A DNA stretch of 64,000 bases from Planomicrobium sp. CPCC 101079 (GTDB taxonomy: Bacteria; Bacillota; Bacilli; Bacillales_A; Planococcaceae): NCBI RefSeq assembly GCF_007859275.1, contig NZ_VOHC01000021.1, forward strand, positions 372,001 through 436,000, written 5' to 3'. Position 1 is the stretch's first letter, and each line of letters starts with the position of its first letter. A model generated the notes under the pieces. It ran no database searches and was not told where the DNA came from. It was given only the letters and a program-made list of their open reading frames with translations. The position numbers and the translations under genes were made by a program. This document shows positions 24,195 to 33,558 of this stretch, in pieces.

Positions 24195-24494
24195 TTAATC
24201 TTTCCATAATCCAATAATTCCATTTCGGCGATAAATAATCTTTTGATCTTCCAGGGTTTTTAATATTTTTGATAAAGTTTGGTGCGGCATGTTCAAATCT
24301 CCTGTTATTTCTTTAATAGTTTTAAAGAGCACGCCTTCTCTTGTAGCATTCTTCATAAAATATCGCATAAACTTTTCCCCTAATTCCGCTATTCGTTCTG
24401 ATTCTGAAGAGAAACTTTCCCTCCATATATCTATGGTTTTCGTGTCTGAAAAAGGCACAGAGCCATATTCACCGTTTCTCTTAACTGATATCAT
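24195..24494 (-). CDS. Small winged-helix protein, RepL-like
   Basis: 99 residues. The C-terminal half, LFKTIKEITGDLNMPHQTLSKILKTLEDQKIIYRRNGIIGL, is a winged-helix DNA-binding domain most like that of RepL-type plasmid replication proteins and MarR/Crp-like regulators (initiation helix, recognition helix PHQTLSKILKTL, wing with RNGIIGL). Residues 35-55 form an amphipathic helix. GGAGGTAA precedes the start. It is alone, without plasmid genes nearby. A regulator or remnant of a mobile element are both possible. Confidence 0.68.
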   Translation of the reverse strand: MISVKRNGEYGSVPFSDTKTIDIWRESFSSESERIAELGEKFMRYFMKNATREGVLFKTIKEITGDLNMPHQTLSKILKTLEDQKIIYRRNGIIGLWKD

Positions 24495-24628
24495 TAGAAT
24501 TACCTCCTAATTTTTTACTTTCAACCTCATCTATATTTACATATATACCCACATTTATATCAAATATACATTAAAAATGAAATTAGTCTAACAATTCTAA
24601 TAAAACATCTTCTCTTTTTTTGCAAATA

Positions 24629-24657
24629 AAAAACCGCCCCTTTTGAGGGCGGCCGTT
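24629..24657 (-). terminator. Terminator of the carbamoylase operon
   Basis: CCGCCC/GGGCGG hairpin with a run of T on the minus strand, immediately past the 24659 stop codon. Confidence 0.88.
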
Positions 24658-24658
24658 T

Positions 24659-25963
24659 TCATTGATCCATTGCTTTTTCTATAAAATCTTTCAATACATG
24701 GACTCCAGTTACACAATCATTCAAAGAAGACCATTCTTTTGGATTATGGCTAATGCCTTCTTTACTTCTTACAAAGAGCATAGCCACTGGAATATGCCTT
24801 CCAAGGATCATCGCATCATGCCCAGCGCCACTTGGTATATAAGTCGGTGAGATATTGAATTTCTCTAAAGAATCGGCTAGGTTAGCTTGTAAATCCTTTG
24901 CAATAGGAACAGGCTGGATTTTTGTATTTTGTTTGATATTTAATTGAATTTCCCGGGTATCGGCTATCGCTTCCGCCTCTTTTCGGATCATTTCCAGTAG
25001 ATGATCACGAGGGTCTTCATAAATATCTCGAATGTCCACATGCAGCGTCACTTTTTCAGGGATAACATTAATGCCGTTCGGTGACACTTCGAGTTTACCG
25101 ACAGTAGCTACTGCTGTCTCACTTACTTGTTCAGGAAAGTCTGGAATTGCTGAAATGAAAGCTGCCGCCGCTACTAGGGGATCTCTCCTGCCGGCCATCG
25201 GAGTGTTGCCGGCATGCCCGGCTTCTCCACTGAATTCTGCTTCCAGCCAAGCCGGTCCTGCAATTCCACTGACAATTCCAACGGGCTGATCCGCTTTTTC
25301 CAGCTTTTTACCTTGCTCTATATGAACTTCCACAAACAGCTCCAGCTCGCTAACATCTCGCTTTGCGTCTTTGAATGCTTGCAGGGAACTGCCATACTTT
25401 GAAAGTACCTGTTCTAACGTTTCTCCATTATAATCCCGCAACTGGTCCATTTCCTCTTCACTTAGCGCGCCGGTCATCGCCCGGCTTCCGCTCAAGCCAC
25501 TGTTGAAACGTGAACCTTCCTCATCAGTAAAAATAATGACTTCATAGGGTTTCGGCGGTACATAGCCAGTTTCCTTCCAGGACTCCACAACTTCTAAAGC
25601 TGATAAGACGCCGAGAGGCCCATCGAAATTGCCGCCATTTGGGACGCTATCAACATGGGATCCTGAAGCAATCGCGCGGCTGCTTTCATCTCTTCCTGCA
25701 AGCCGCCCTTTTACGTTACCAGCACCATCTTCTGATACGGTTAAGCCCGCTTCAGCCATCCACGTCTTTACGAGTTCTTTCGCTTTTTTTTCTTCATCTG
25801 ATAAGCCAGGACGCTTCACTCCGCCTACTTGCGTGTAACCGATAAATGATAATTCATGAAGCCGTCTGGCTAAACGTTCACCGTTTACTCCTGAGTGAGT
25901 TAAACCGCTGTCATAGTCCTTCATCAAGTCTTCATAAACCGGATTTGTTTCGCTAACAGTCAT
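24659..25963 (-). CDS. N-carbamoyl-L-amino-acid hydrolase / allantoate amidohydrolase family (M20)
   Basis: Zinc-dependent amidase that cleaves an N-carbamoyl group (or allantoate) to free amino acid, CO2 and ammonia. M20C features: GSHVDSVPNGGNFDGPLGV with metal-binding His and Asp, FTDEEGSRF with the catalytic Glu pair, EVHIEQGKKLE, the lid region GEAGHAGNTPMAGRRDP, and the closing PSGAGHDAMILG. At 434 residues it is of normal length. AGGAGGG precedes the start. It follows the M20D gene by 10 nt and shares its operon with a membrane transporter. Confidence 0.9.
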   Translation of the reverse strand: MTVSETNPVYEDLMKDYDSGLTHSGVNGERLARRLHELSFIGYTQVGGVKRPGLSDEEKKAKELVKTWMAEAGLTVSEDGAGNVKGRLAGRDESSRAIASGSHVDSVPNGGNFDGPLGVLSALEVVESWKETGYVPPKPYEVIIFTDEEGSRFNSGLSGSRAMTGALSEEEMDQLRDYNGETLEQVLSKYGSSLQAFKDAKRDVSELELFVEVHIEQGKKLEKADQPVGIVSGIAGPAWLEAEFSGEAGHAGNTPMAGRRDPLVAAAAFISAIPDFPEQVSETAVATVGKLEVSPNGINVIPEKVTLHVDIRDIYEDPRDHLLEMIRKEAEAIADTREIQLNIKQNTKIQPVPIAKDLQANLADSLEKFNISPTYIPSGAGHDAMILGRHIPVAMLFVRSKEGISHNPKEWSSLNDCVTGVHVLKDFIEKAMDQ

Positions 25964-25973
25964 ATTGTCCCTC

Positions 25974-27149
25974 CTATTTGTTTAAATAAGCCCAAGCATA
26001 TTGGGCGTAAAGTTCAGCACCGGTTTCCAGCGCTTCCTCATCAACATTAAATCTTCCATGGTGATGGGCCCATTCCGTATCTTTTTCCGGATTCCCGCTG
26101 CCGACAAGAGCAAAACTGCCTGGCACTTCATCCAAGTAAAAGGAAAAATCTTCACCGCCCATTGTCGGTTTTTCATCGTATAGACGGTCTTCACCGAATG
26201 CTTCAACCGCCACTTGCTGCACAAGTTCCGCGCTTTCGTTTCCATTGATAACTGCTTGCGTTCCCCGGATATACTCCAATTCGGCCGTTCCCCCGTAAAT
26301 TGAAGCTGTATGGTCGGCATAGATTTGAAGCTGCTTTTCAATATGATCGCGAACCTCTGGATCAAAACAACGCACAGTGCCTTCGATTTCCGCATTTTCA
26401 GCAATTACATTAAAACGTGTGCCGACAACCATTTTGCCGACCGTTATTACTGCTGGCTGTGCCGGGTCGATTGTCCGTGAAACGACAGACTGTATATTCA
26501 TGACGAACGATGAAGCGATGACTGCTGCATCAATGCACGCTTGCGGCATCGCTCCGTGCCCGCCTCTTCCTTTAAAGTTCACTTTAAAAATATCAGCAGA
26601 TGCAAAAGATGGCCCGGGTGAACAAGAAACACTATGGGTTGGCGATTGAGACCAAATATGGATGCCGAAAACGTTATCGACACCATCTACAGCTCCCTGC
26701 TTCACCATCGCTTTAGCTCCAGTTGCCACTTCTTCCGCAGGCTGGAATATAAAACGTACAGTTCCTGGCAACTCTTCTTTCACTTCTGCCAAAGCTTTAG
26801 CAGCAGCCAGAAGCATGGCTGTGTGGGCATCATGCCCGCATGCATGCATTTTTCCTTTTTCTCCAGATTTATACGGCAAATCTTCATTCAACTCTTCCAC
26901 CGACAAAGCATCCATATCTGCGCGAAGCGCTACAGTCTTGCCTTGTTTTCCTCCGGCCAGTTCACCGATGACACCTGTCGGTTCTGTTTTGCGGCATTCG
27001 ATGCCAAGACTTTGCAAATATTCATACACATACTGTGAAGTTTTATATTCTTCCCATGATAATTCGGGCTCACTGTGAAGCTTTTGGCGAATCTTAATTA
27101 TTTCTTCGCTATTTTCTTTGATTGCTTTTTTGATTGTTTCATTTATCAA
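25974..27149 (-). CDS. M20D amidohydrolase (N-acyl amino acid hydrolase-like)
   Basis: 391-residue zinc/manganese amidohydrolase of the AmhX/IAA-amino-acid-hydrolase/hippurate hydrolase group. Visible motifs are ALRADMDALSVEE, HACGHDAHTAMLL, FQPAEEVATGAKAM, the dimerisation/lid RGGHGAMPQACID, and TMGGEDFSFYL. The start is TTG at 27149: GGGAGGG lies 8 nt upstream and the nearby ATG is out of frame. It lies between the transporter and the carbamoylase, so it probably acts on imported N-acyl amino acids. Confidence 0.9.
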   Translation of the reverse strand: MINETIKKAIKENSEEIIKIRQKLHSEPELSWEEYKTSQYVYEYLQSLGIECRKTEPTGVIGELAGGKQGKTVALRADMDALSVEELNEDLPYKSGEKGKMHACGHDAHTAMLLAAAKALAEVKEELPGTVRFIFQPAEEVATGAKAMVKQGAVDGVDNVFGIHIWSQSPTHSVSCSPGPSFASADIFKVNFKGRGGHGAMPQACIDAAVIASSFVMNIQSVVSRTIDPAQPAVITVGKMVVGTRFNVIAENAEIEGTVRCFDPEVRDHIEKQLQIYADHTASIYGGTAELEYIRGTQAVINGNESAELVQQVAVEAFGEDRLYDEKPTMGGEDFSFYLDEVPGSFALVGSGNPEKDTEWAHHHGRFNVDEEALETGAELYAQYAWAYLNK

Positions 27150-27167
27150 GATATATTCCCTCCCGTT

Positions 27168-28364
27168 TTATAAGAAACCGACAAAAATACCGGCTAATAT
27201 GACAGATACGATGGTAACAGTGATAAATCCGGCAACAAGCATTGGAGGCAGCATATGGCTCATCAACACTTCCCGTTCCCTTGCGTCCTTTGTCAAGGCG
27301 TTAATAACCTCTACAGTAATGATGTAATCAGCAGGGAACCCGTATAATGCCGTCAAGGATACTGCAAACGCCATCTCTTTGCTTACTTTCAGGATTTTCC
27401 CCATGATAAAGGAGAAAACATACATGCCGGCAACGCCGATTACAATACAAGCGACAAGCGGATAGACAATTTCGAGCATCATGCTCGGCGTTGCATTTTT
27501 TAGGCCATCAAAGATAAACAGCAATAGTCCCATGATCGCGAATCCAAAAGCATTCGCTTTTTGCAATGGATGCCGCTCCAGAAATCCGATGCTGCGCCCG
27601 ATTACTCCGAAGAACAAACAAAGGACGAACGGGCTGATTTCAACAACTGGCGCTACTAACGTTGAAACTAAATAAGCTAAATAACCGACAAATGCTAAAC
27701 GGGTAAACTTGAAAAAGTCTGTATTGTACTTTTCTGGCATCCTTGCAAACATCTTTGGTTCCCGCAGCTCTCCCTCAGGAGTTGCCGGCTGCTCTTCTAC
27801 CAGCTTCCGCTCCGTCAGTTCGTTGTTGCGGTATTTTTTCAGTAAGTTTTTGCCTTCTCTTTTTAGCATGATAGAAGTCAACGGATACCCAGCGAAACCT
27901 TGCATAACATATATAACGATCGCAAAGACGGCCAAAGTCGGCAATCCGGCAGCTTCCGCACCTTCTGACATAATCAATGCCGAAACTACACCGCCAACCA
28001 ATGGCGGAATCGCAACAACAACCGTTTGAAAGTCGAAGAGCAGCGTGCCTATGCTAAACAGCGCAGCAACAATTCCTGCAATCCCTGCTAATGCGATTAA
28101 AATAGTTCTCCATTGGGCTTTTAACTCGTTAAGTGATAATAACGTACCCATGTTAGTGATCAATAAATAAATTAGAAGCGTTGCAACAGCTGGCGGCACT
28201 CCTGCCAACGACACGATATCTGCAGGGAAGAATGTCCAATATCCTATCAAGAACAAAATTGCACTTATGAATATGGAAGGAATCCATGCTCGTGTCCGTA
28301 TAGAGACAATTTCTCCAATAAATAAAATTAAGACCAAAATCGAAAAAGCTAGCATTTGAGCCAT
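27168..28364 (-). CDS. Predicted secondary transporter, 10-12 TM, substrate unknown
   Basis: 398-residue polytopic membrane protein beginning AQMLAFSILVLILFIGEIVSIRTRAWIP. Repeated hydrophobic segments and a central hydrophilic loop (about 185-225) are seen, and the internal pattern GVPPAVATLLIYLLITNMGTLLS resembles GltS/YhfA-like permeases. I start it at 28364 with GAGGAGGA upstream; the ORF to 28460 adds a charged leader with no ribosome site. As first gene of a three-gene operon with two N-acyl/N-carbamoyl amino acid hydrolases it is the likely importer of their substrates. Confidence 0.78.
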   Translation of the reverse strand: MAQMLAFSILVLILFIGEIVSIRTRAWIPSIFISAILFLIGYWTFFPADIVSLAGVPPAVATLLIYLLITNMGTLLSLNELKAQWRTILIALAGIAGIVAALFSIGTLLFDFQTVVVAIPPLVGGVVSALIMSEGAEAAGLPTLAVFAIVIYVMQGFAGYPLTSIMLKREGKNLLKKYRNNELTERKLVEEQPATPEGELREPKMFARMPEKYNTDFFKFTRLAFVGYLAYLVSTLVAPVVEISPFVLCLFFGVIGRSIGFLERHPLQKANAFGFAIMGLLLFIFDGLKNATPSMMLEIVYPLVACIVIGVAGMYVFSFIMGKILKVSKEMAFAVSLTALYGFPADYIITVEVINALTKDAREREVLMSHMLPPMLVAGFITVTIVSVILAGIFVGFL

Positions 28365-28688
28365 TTCTTCTTCCTCCTCTTTCCCCTGACTATTTTCTTT
28401 TTTCACTCTTTCTCTATTGTGATAAAGTGATTGAATAATAGTATCACAGTTGCGTTTCATTATAAATAGAATAAAATGACAATTTAGAAATTATGATATA
28501 TTATGAATCCATTGCTGTATATTGAAAACGATACCAAAGGCTATATATTGCATATTCCGCAAAATAGAATTATCGATTAAAAAATCTTTTTTTTTTGGCA
28601 TCTCATTGTCTTTGTCTCTTAAAAAAACCTATAGAGTTTACGTATTCTTCTATGGAGGTACTTGAATAGGATAGTAATTTATTCTAAG
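28365..28688. other. Divergent promoter region, transporter operon / SSADH
   Basis: About 320 nt with no gene. It holds the divergent promoters and the CcpA-like site at 28523-28536; a TTT-rich stretch near 28587. Confidence 0.5.
28523..28536. promoter_or_regulatory. Candidate CcpA cre site
   Basis: TGAAAACGATACCA matches the cre consensus TGWNANCGNTNWCA with one mismatch, between divergent genes of amino-acid/GABA catabolism, where carbon catabolite control would make sense. Confidence 0.55.
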
Positions 28689-28701
28689 GAGGAGTTGCAA
28701 G

Positions 28702-30126
28702 ATGGAAGGAAAACATTATATTAACGGTGAATGGTCAACTTCAGGAAATGGCGTAATTGACGTCATGAATCCAGCGACCGGGGAAAAATTCGGCACGATT
28801 CCAAATGGCGGGGAGGAAGAAGCAACGGCTGCCGTTGAAGCTGCTTCAGCCGCTTTCGCCACATGGTCAAAAACAACAGTCTACGAACGCGCTTCCCTTT
28901 TGATGAAATGGCATGATCTTTTAATGGAGCATAAACAAGAAGTCGCAGAAATCATGACAAAGGAAATGGGAAAACCTTTGGCTGAATCGATTGGTGAAAT
29001 CGAATACTCCGCTTCCTTCATTTCATGGTTTGCTGAAGAAGTGAAGCGTTCGTATGGGCGCCTTGTTCCAGCAACAAAAGAAGGCAAACGGATCCAAGTC
29101 TTAAAACAGCCGGTCGGAGTAGTGGTTTCCATCACGCCATGGAATTTCCCTGCGGCTATGATGGCCAGAAAAATGGCACCTGCATTAGCAGCCGGCTGTA
29201 CATTTGTTGCAAAACCAGCAAAACTGACGCCGCTGACTGCAGTACGCATGTATGAGCTGGCAGAAGAAGCCGGTTTTCCAAAAGGCGTCATCAATTTAGT
29301 GACCGGCAGCGCCAGCAAAATCGGCAAGGTCTTCACCAGCCATCCCGCTGTACGGAAATTGACCTTTACAGGATCTACTGAAATCGGCAAAGAATTGATG
29401 AAACAAAGCGCCGATTCCATGCTGAATTTATCACTGGAACTTGGCGGCCATGCTCCAATCATTGTTTGCGACGACGCTAATATGGACTTGGCAGTTGAAG
29501 GTGTTATGGCCTCGAAATTCCGGAACGCCGGCCAAACATGTGTATGCGGAAACCGAATTTATGTTCAGCGGGCAATCGTAGACGAATTTTCAAAACGGCT
29601 GCAGGAAGCGACCGCTAAGCTCAAGGTTGGCAACGGCATGGATGAAGGGGTCCAGATCGGGCCGCTCGTCGACCAGGACGGCTATGAAAAATCTGAGCGC
29701 CATGTACAGGACGCAGTGGAAAAAGGCGCGAAAGTTTTAGTCGGCGGGGATGGCAAAGCTGAAAACGGCGCTTTCTTCTACAATCCGACTGTACTGATCA
29801 ATGCGACTCAGGAAATGCTCGTCATGAATGAGGAAACGTTTGGGCCAGTTGCTCCCATCATGGCATTTGATACAGATGAAGAAGCGATTCGATTAGCAAA
29901 TGACACTCGTTTTGGCCTCGCAGCTTATTTCTTTACCGATAGCTTATCTCGCGGAACTTACATTGCAGAGAACTTGGAATACGGCATTGTCGGCTGGAAT
30001 GATGGTGCTCCCTCTACTGCGCAAGCTCCTTTTGGAGGGATGAAGGAAAGCGGCATCGGACGAGAAGGCGGACAGGAAGGGTTGGAAGCTTTTTTAGAAA
30101 CTAAATATGTTTCCATCAAATTATAA
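28702..30126 (+). CDS. gabD: NAD(P)-dependent succinate-semialdehyde dehydrogenase
   Basis: Oxidises succinate semialdehyde to succinate, the last step of GABA or 4-hydroxybutyrate catabolism. ALDH superfamily layout: [33 protein letters not shown], catalytic Glu in [10 protein letters not shown], catalytic Cys in [12 protein letters not shown], and the closing [16 protein letters not shown]. The second cysteine two residues after the catalytic one (CVC) is typical of SSADH redox switching. 474 residues is normal. AAGGAGG precedes the start. Together with the lactonase and Fe-ADH at 35-37 kb it could complete gamma-butyrolactone breakdown. Confidence 0.9.
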   Translation: MEGKHYINGEWSTSGNGVIDVMNPATGEKFGTIPNGGEEEATAAVEAASAAFATWSKTTVYERASLLMKWHDLLMEHKQEVAEIMTKEMGKPLAESIGEIEYSASFISWFAEEVKRSYGRLVPATKEGKRIQVLKQPVGVVVSITPWNFPAAMMARKMAPALAAGCTFVAKPAKLTPLTAVRMYELAEEAGFPKGVINLVTGSASKIGKVFTSHPAVRKLTFTGSTEIGKELMKQSADSMLNLSLELGGHAPIIVCDDANMDLAVEGVMASKFRNAGQTCVCGNRIYVQRAIVDEFSKRLQEATAKLKVGNGMDEGVQIGPLVDQDGYEKSERHVQDAVEKGAKVLVGGDGKAENGAFFYNPTVLINATQEMLVMNEETFGPVAPIMAFDTDEEAIRLANDTRFGLAAYFFTDSLSRGTYIAENLEYGIVGWNDGAPSTAQAPFGGMKESGIGREGGQEGLEAFLETKYVSIKL

Positions 30127-30141
30127 AAAGCAATAGAATAG

Positions 30142-30178
30142 AAAAAAGGTGCAGGAAGTTCATTCCTGCACCTTTTTT
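30142..30178. terminator. Bidirectional terminator gabD / thrB
   Basis: A 16-bp stem AAAAAAGGTGCAGGAA/TTCCTGCACCTTTTTT between convergent genes. Confidence 0.93.
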
Positions 30179-30183
30179 TTGCT

Positions 30184-31089
30184 TTACATTACCTTTTCGT
30201 TAATTTGTATTCCTGAAGAGGCTGGGCGTGTTATAAGGCATTCGTAATTAGGAAACTCATTTTTCAATCTGTCGCCTATTTCTCTTTCCCGCTTTTTAGG
30301 AACAGCAATGAATAATGAGGGGCCGGCTCCGCTGATTGCAGAACCATACGCCCCGTTTTCTTTACATGAACTTTGAATCTTATCAAAATCAATAAACTTA
30401 CTTTTGCGGAATGGCTCATGGAAAGCATCCCTTTGCATCATCTTGCCCGCCTTCTCCCAGTCACCTGTGGCAAGAGCTGCAGACAGCACATTGCTCGCTG
30501 CACTGCCGCGAACCGCTACTGGATATTCCAGCGATAGCGGCAATAGATTTCTTGCTTCAACCGTCAAGAATTGTTGTGGGGGTACTAGGATGATGACGCC
30601 AATTTGCACTTCAGGGATATGCACCACTTCAAGTTCTTCCCCTTCAAAATAAGAAATCGTTAATCCTCCAAGAAAAGATGCGGATATATTATCCGGATGC
30701 CCTTCCATTTTACTGCCCAGCTTCACCTTCTCTTGCATGGGCAAGCCGAGGTTTAGCAATCGGTCTGCTATTTCAATGCCTGCCGCAATGGCCGACGCGC
30801 TGCTTCCAAGCCCACGGCCGAGCGGGATGTCCGTATCTACGAGGAGCTTGGCAGACGGCAGCTTACGCCCAGCTTGTTGAGCTACTGTTTTTGCAGCTTT
30901 CAAGATCAGATTATCTGAGACACTGGAAAATGCCTGATAATCATTTTGCTTATACTCGATTGACCATTCATCAGCTTTCAATACATCTATCGTCAAATGC
31001 AAATCAAGCGCAAGCCCAATAGAGTCAAAACCAGGACCGAGGTTAGCGGTCGAAGCGGGAACTGTGACTGAAAACTCTTTCCAGCTCAT
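30184..31089 (-). CDS. thrB: Homoserine kinase
   Basis: Phosphorylates homoserine for threonine synthesis. GHMP kinase with the nucleotide loop [16 protein letters not shown] (residues 90-105), N-terminal [16 protein letters not shown] and C-terminal [12 protein letters not shown]. 301 residues is normal. Its start overlaps the thrC stop by 4 nt. Last gene of hom-thrC-thrB. Confidence 0.95.
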   Translation of the reverse strand: MSWKEFSVTVPASTANLGPGFDSIGLALDLHLTIDVLKADEWSIEYKQNDYQAFSSVSDNLILKAAKTVAQQAGRKLPSAKLLVDTDIPLGRGLGSSASAIAAGIEIADRLLNLGLPMQEKVKLGSKMEGHPDNISASFLGGLTISYFEGEELEVVHIPEVQIGVIILVPPQQFLTVEARNLLPLSLEYPVAVRGSAASNVLSAALATGDWEKAGKMMQRDAFHEPFRKSKFIDFDKIQSSCKENGAYGSAISGAGPSLFIAVPKKREREIGDRLKNEFPNYECLITRPASSGIQINEKVM

Positions 31090-32147
31090 AGCTTGACGCC
31101 TTCTTTTAGGGACTGCCAGAAACGCTCCATATCTTCAGGGACGAGCTGAGCTTTGTGTTCATTGACTGAAATGGCCGTTTCCGGGTCTTTTAAGCCGTTG
31201 CCTGTAAGAATGGCGACTACTGTAGCCCCTTGTTTCACTATTCCGTTTTCCACTTGTTTTTTTAGACCAGCAATTGAAGCGCAAGATGCCGGCTCTGCAA
31301 AAACACCTTCTTGAGAAGCAAGCATTTGATAAGCCTCCAGTATTTCTTCATCTGTTACAGCTAAAATAGAACCGTTCGATTCCTCAAGTGCATTAAGTGC
31401 CAGCTGCCAGCTCGCAGGGTTGCCAATCCGTATGGCCGTAGCTACTGTTTCAGGATTTTCAACAACAGCATTATTGACAATCGGAGCCGCTCCTGCAGCT
31501 TGGACACCGAGCAGTGAAGGACGCTTTCCGCCGTATTTGCCAGCGTATTCAGTAAAGCCTTTCCAATTGGCCGAGATGTTTCCGGCGTTGCCTACCGGCA
31601 GTGCCAGAACATCCGGCACACTTCCAAGCTGATCGATGATTTCAAAAGCGATTGTTTTCTGCCCTTCCAAACGGTAAGGATTCACAGAGTTGACTAAGGC
31701 AATGCCTGCTTCTTGTCCAACTTCACGAACCATTTTCAATGCTTCGTCAAAATTGCCCTTGATCGCCAAGATTTCCGCACCGTACATTTTCGCTTGCGCC
31801 AGCTTTCCAAGTGCAATGCGTCCTTCCGGAATGACAACAATGGTCCGCATACCTGCTCTCGCACCATATGCTGCCGCGGAAGCGGATGTATTGCCGGTTG
31901 ATGCGCAAACCAAAATTGTTTTGCCTTCTTCTTTCGCTTTCGCAACGGCCATGACCATGCCCCGGTCCTTGAAAGAACCGGTAGGATTGGCGCCTTCTAA
32001 CTTTACATGGAGGTTAATCCCCCATTTTTCGGATAGTTTTTCTAAATGCACGAGCGGCGTATTGCCTTCTTGAAGTGTTAATGCCGGCGTTTTTTCTGTT
32101 ACCGGAAGCCACTCTTTATACTGTTCAATCAATCCTGGCCAATTCAT
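31086..32147 (-). CDS. thrC: Threonine synthase
   Basis: PLP enzyme converting O-phosphohomoserine to threonine. PLP-binding Lys in GSFKDRGM (about residue 60), [33 protein letters not shown], the [15 protein letters not shown] phosphate loop. 353 residues places it in the short form shared with Bacillus. It overlaps both hom and thrB by 4 nt, so all three are translationally coupled. Confidence 0.96.
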   Translation of the reverse strand: MNWPGLIEQYKEWLPVTEKTPALTLQEGNTPLVHLEKLSEKWGINLHVKLEGANPTGSFKDRGMVMAVAKAKEEGKTILVCASTGNTSASAAAYGARAGMRTIVVIPEGRIALGKLAQAKMYGAEILAIKGNFDEALKMVREVGQEAGIALVNSVNPYRLEGQKTIAFEIIDQLGSVPDVLALPVGNAGNISANWKGFTEYAGKYGGKRPSLLGVQAAGAAPIVNNAVVENPETVATAIRIGNPASWQLALNALEESNGSILAVTDEEILEAYQMLASQEGVFAEPASCASIAGLKKQVENGIVKQGATVVAILTGNGLKDPETAISVNEHKAQLVPEDMERFWQSLKEGVKL

Positions 32148-33436
32148 ATAGAACTCTCTCCTTCGATTCGGTAATGGCTGATCACGCTTGCCAATCCTTT
32201 GATATCATCAATAACGTTTAAATGCTGCTCACGTGAAATCTTGTGGGTCAGTAACACAAGCTCTGCCTGGCCATCTTTTTCCACGGGATGCTGCATGACC
32301 GATTGAAGGCTTGCTCCGTGCTTGCTGTATATCGCCGTCAATTGCGTCAGCACGCCAACTTCATCGTTGACGAGCAAACGATGCAGGTATTTGGCGAACC
32401 GGAACTTCTCTTCTTTTATGATAAGGGCATGCTGGGCTGCATGCAATCGTTTGCCATTCACTTCCAGCAGCAGATTCCGGCAAGCTGCGATGATATCCGA
32501 AACTACAGAAGTAGCTGTAGGAAGCGAACCGGCGCCCGGTCCATAAAGCATTGTTTCTCCTACGGCTTCACCGTATATGTACACAGCATTGAACTCATTA
32601 TTAACAGAAGCGAGCGGGTGCAAATTCGGCAGGAGAATCGGCTCGACAGCCACTTCAATGCCATCTTCGTCTTTTTTTGAAGAGCCGACCATCTTGATCG
32701 TATAGCCAAATCCTTCAGCAATTTCAAGATCTCCCGTCTGGATTTCTTTCATACTTCGGACCAATACATCTTCTAATCGGACTTCTGTAGAAAAAGCGAG
32801 CGAAGATAAGATGACCATTTTGCGCGCTGCATCCCATCCGTCTACATCAGATGATGGGTCAGCCTCTGCAAAACCTAGTTCAGTAGCTTTCGCCAGAGCT
32901 TCTTCATAACTCATATTTTCCTGCTTCATTTTTGTTAGGATAAAGTTTGTCGTACCGTTGACAATTCCCATCAACCCCGCAATCCGATCAGAAGCCAAGC
33001 CATCTTCTAAAGTCCGGATGATTGGAATACCGCCTGCCACACTGGCTTCATAAAACAAATCGCATTTTTTTTCATCGGCTAACTTCAGCAACTCGTGGCC
33101 ATGTTCAGCCATGACGTCCTTATTTGCAGTAACTACCTGCTTGCCTGCACGCAAAGCACTCTCAATCGCTTGTTTTGCTCCATCCATGCCTCCCATCACT
33201 TCCACAATAATATCCAAAGAAGGGTCATTAAGTACTTCTTCAATATCATCGGTGAAAATGCTTGAATCCAAAGGGGAAACTCGTTCTTTCGTGGTATCCT
33301 TAACTAGAACTTTTTTGATGGTGACTTGGGTCCCTAATTTATGGCGCAGATCTTCTTGATGCTGCTGTAGAATTGTAGCCACTCCGCTGCCGACTGTTCC
33401 CAAACCTAATAATCCGATTGAAATCTCATTGTGCAT
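32144..33436 (-). CDS. hom: Homoserine dehydrogenase
   Basis: Reduces aspartate semialdehyde to homoserine, the branch point of threonine and methionine synthesis. N-terminal Rossmann motif [26 protein letters not shown], the catalytic [13 protein letters not shown] and [12 protein letters not shown], and a C-terminal ACT domain (about 345-425) for threonine feedback. 430 residues. Strong AGGAGG site. First gene of the hom-thrC-thrB operon. Confidence 0.96.
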   Translation of the reverse strand: MHNEISIGLLGLGTVGSGVATILQQHQEDLRHKLGTQVTIKKVLVKDTTKERVSPLDSSIFTDDIEEVLNDPSLDIIVEVMGGMDGAKQAIESALRAGKQVVTANKDVMAEHGHELLKLADEKKCDLFYEASVAGGIPIIRTLEDGLASDRIAGLMGIVNGTTNFILTKMKQENMSYEEALAKATELGFAEADPSSDVDGWDAARKMVILSSLAFSTEVRLEDVLVRSMKEIQTGDLEIAEGFGYTIKMVGSSKKDEDGIEVAVEPILLPNLHPLASVNNEFNAVYIYGEAVGETMLYGPGAGSLPTATSVVSDIIAACRNLLLEVNGKRLHAAQHALIIKEEKFRFAKYLHRLLVNDEVGVLTQLTAIYSKHGASLQSVMQHPVEKDGQAELVLLTHKISREQHLNVIDDIKGLASVISHYRIEGESSI

Positions 33437-33490
33437 TGACGACTCCTCCTAAACTTTGTACACTGTGTAAATACAGTTGTTTATTGCATA

Positions 33491-33511
33491 GAGACATTAT
33501 AGTATTGTCTC
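33491..33511. promoter_or_regulatory. Promoter of hom with overlapping inverted repeat
   Basis: On the minus strand TATAAT (33496-33501) is preceded by TTGTTT at 17 nt. It sits inside a symmetric element GAGACA-N9-TGTCTC (33491-33511). The repeat could be an operator of an amino-acid regulator, or chance. Confidence 0.45.
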
Positions 33512-33558
33512 CCAATTAAAACAACCCTTAAAGAATTTACATGATGGGATTTGATATG

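Noticed and set aside
33437-33540. T-box leader upstream of hom
   Set aside because: The hom-aspartate kinase interval is only about 100 nt, too short for a T-box with its specifier loop and terminator.
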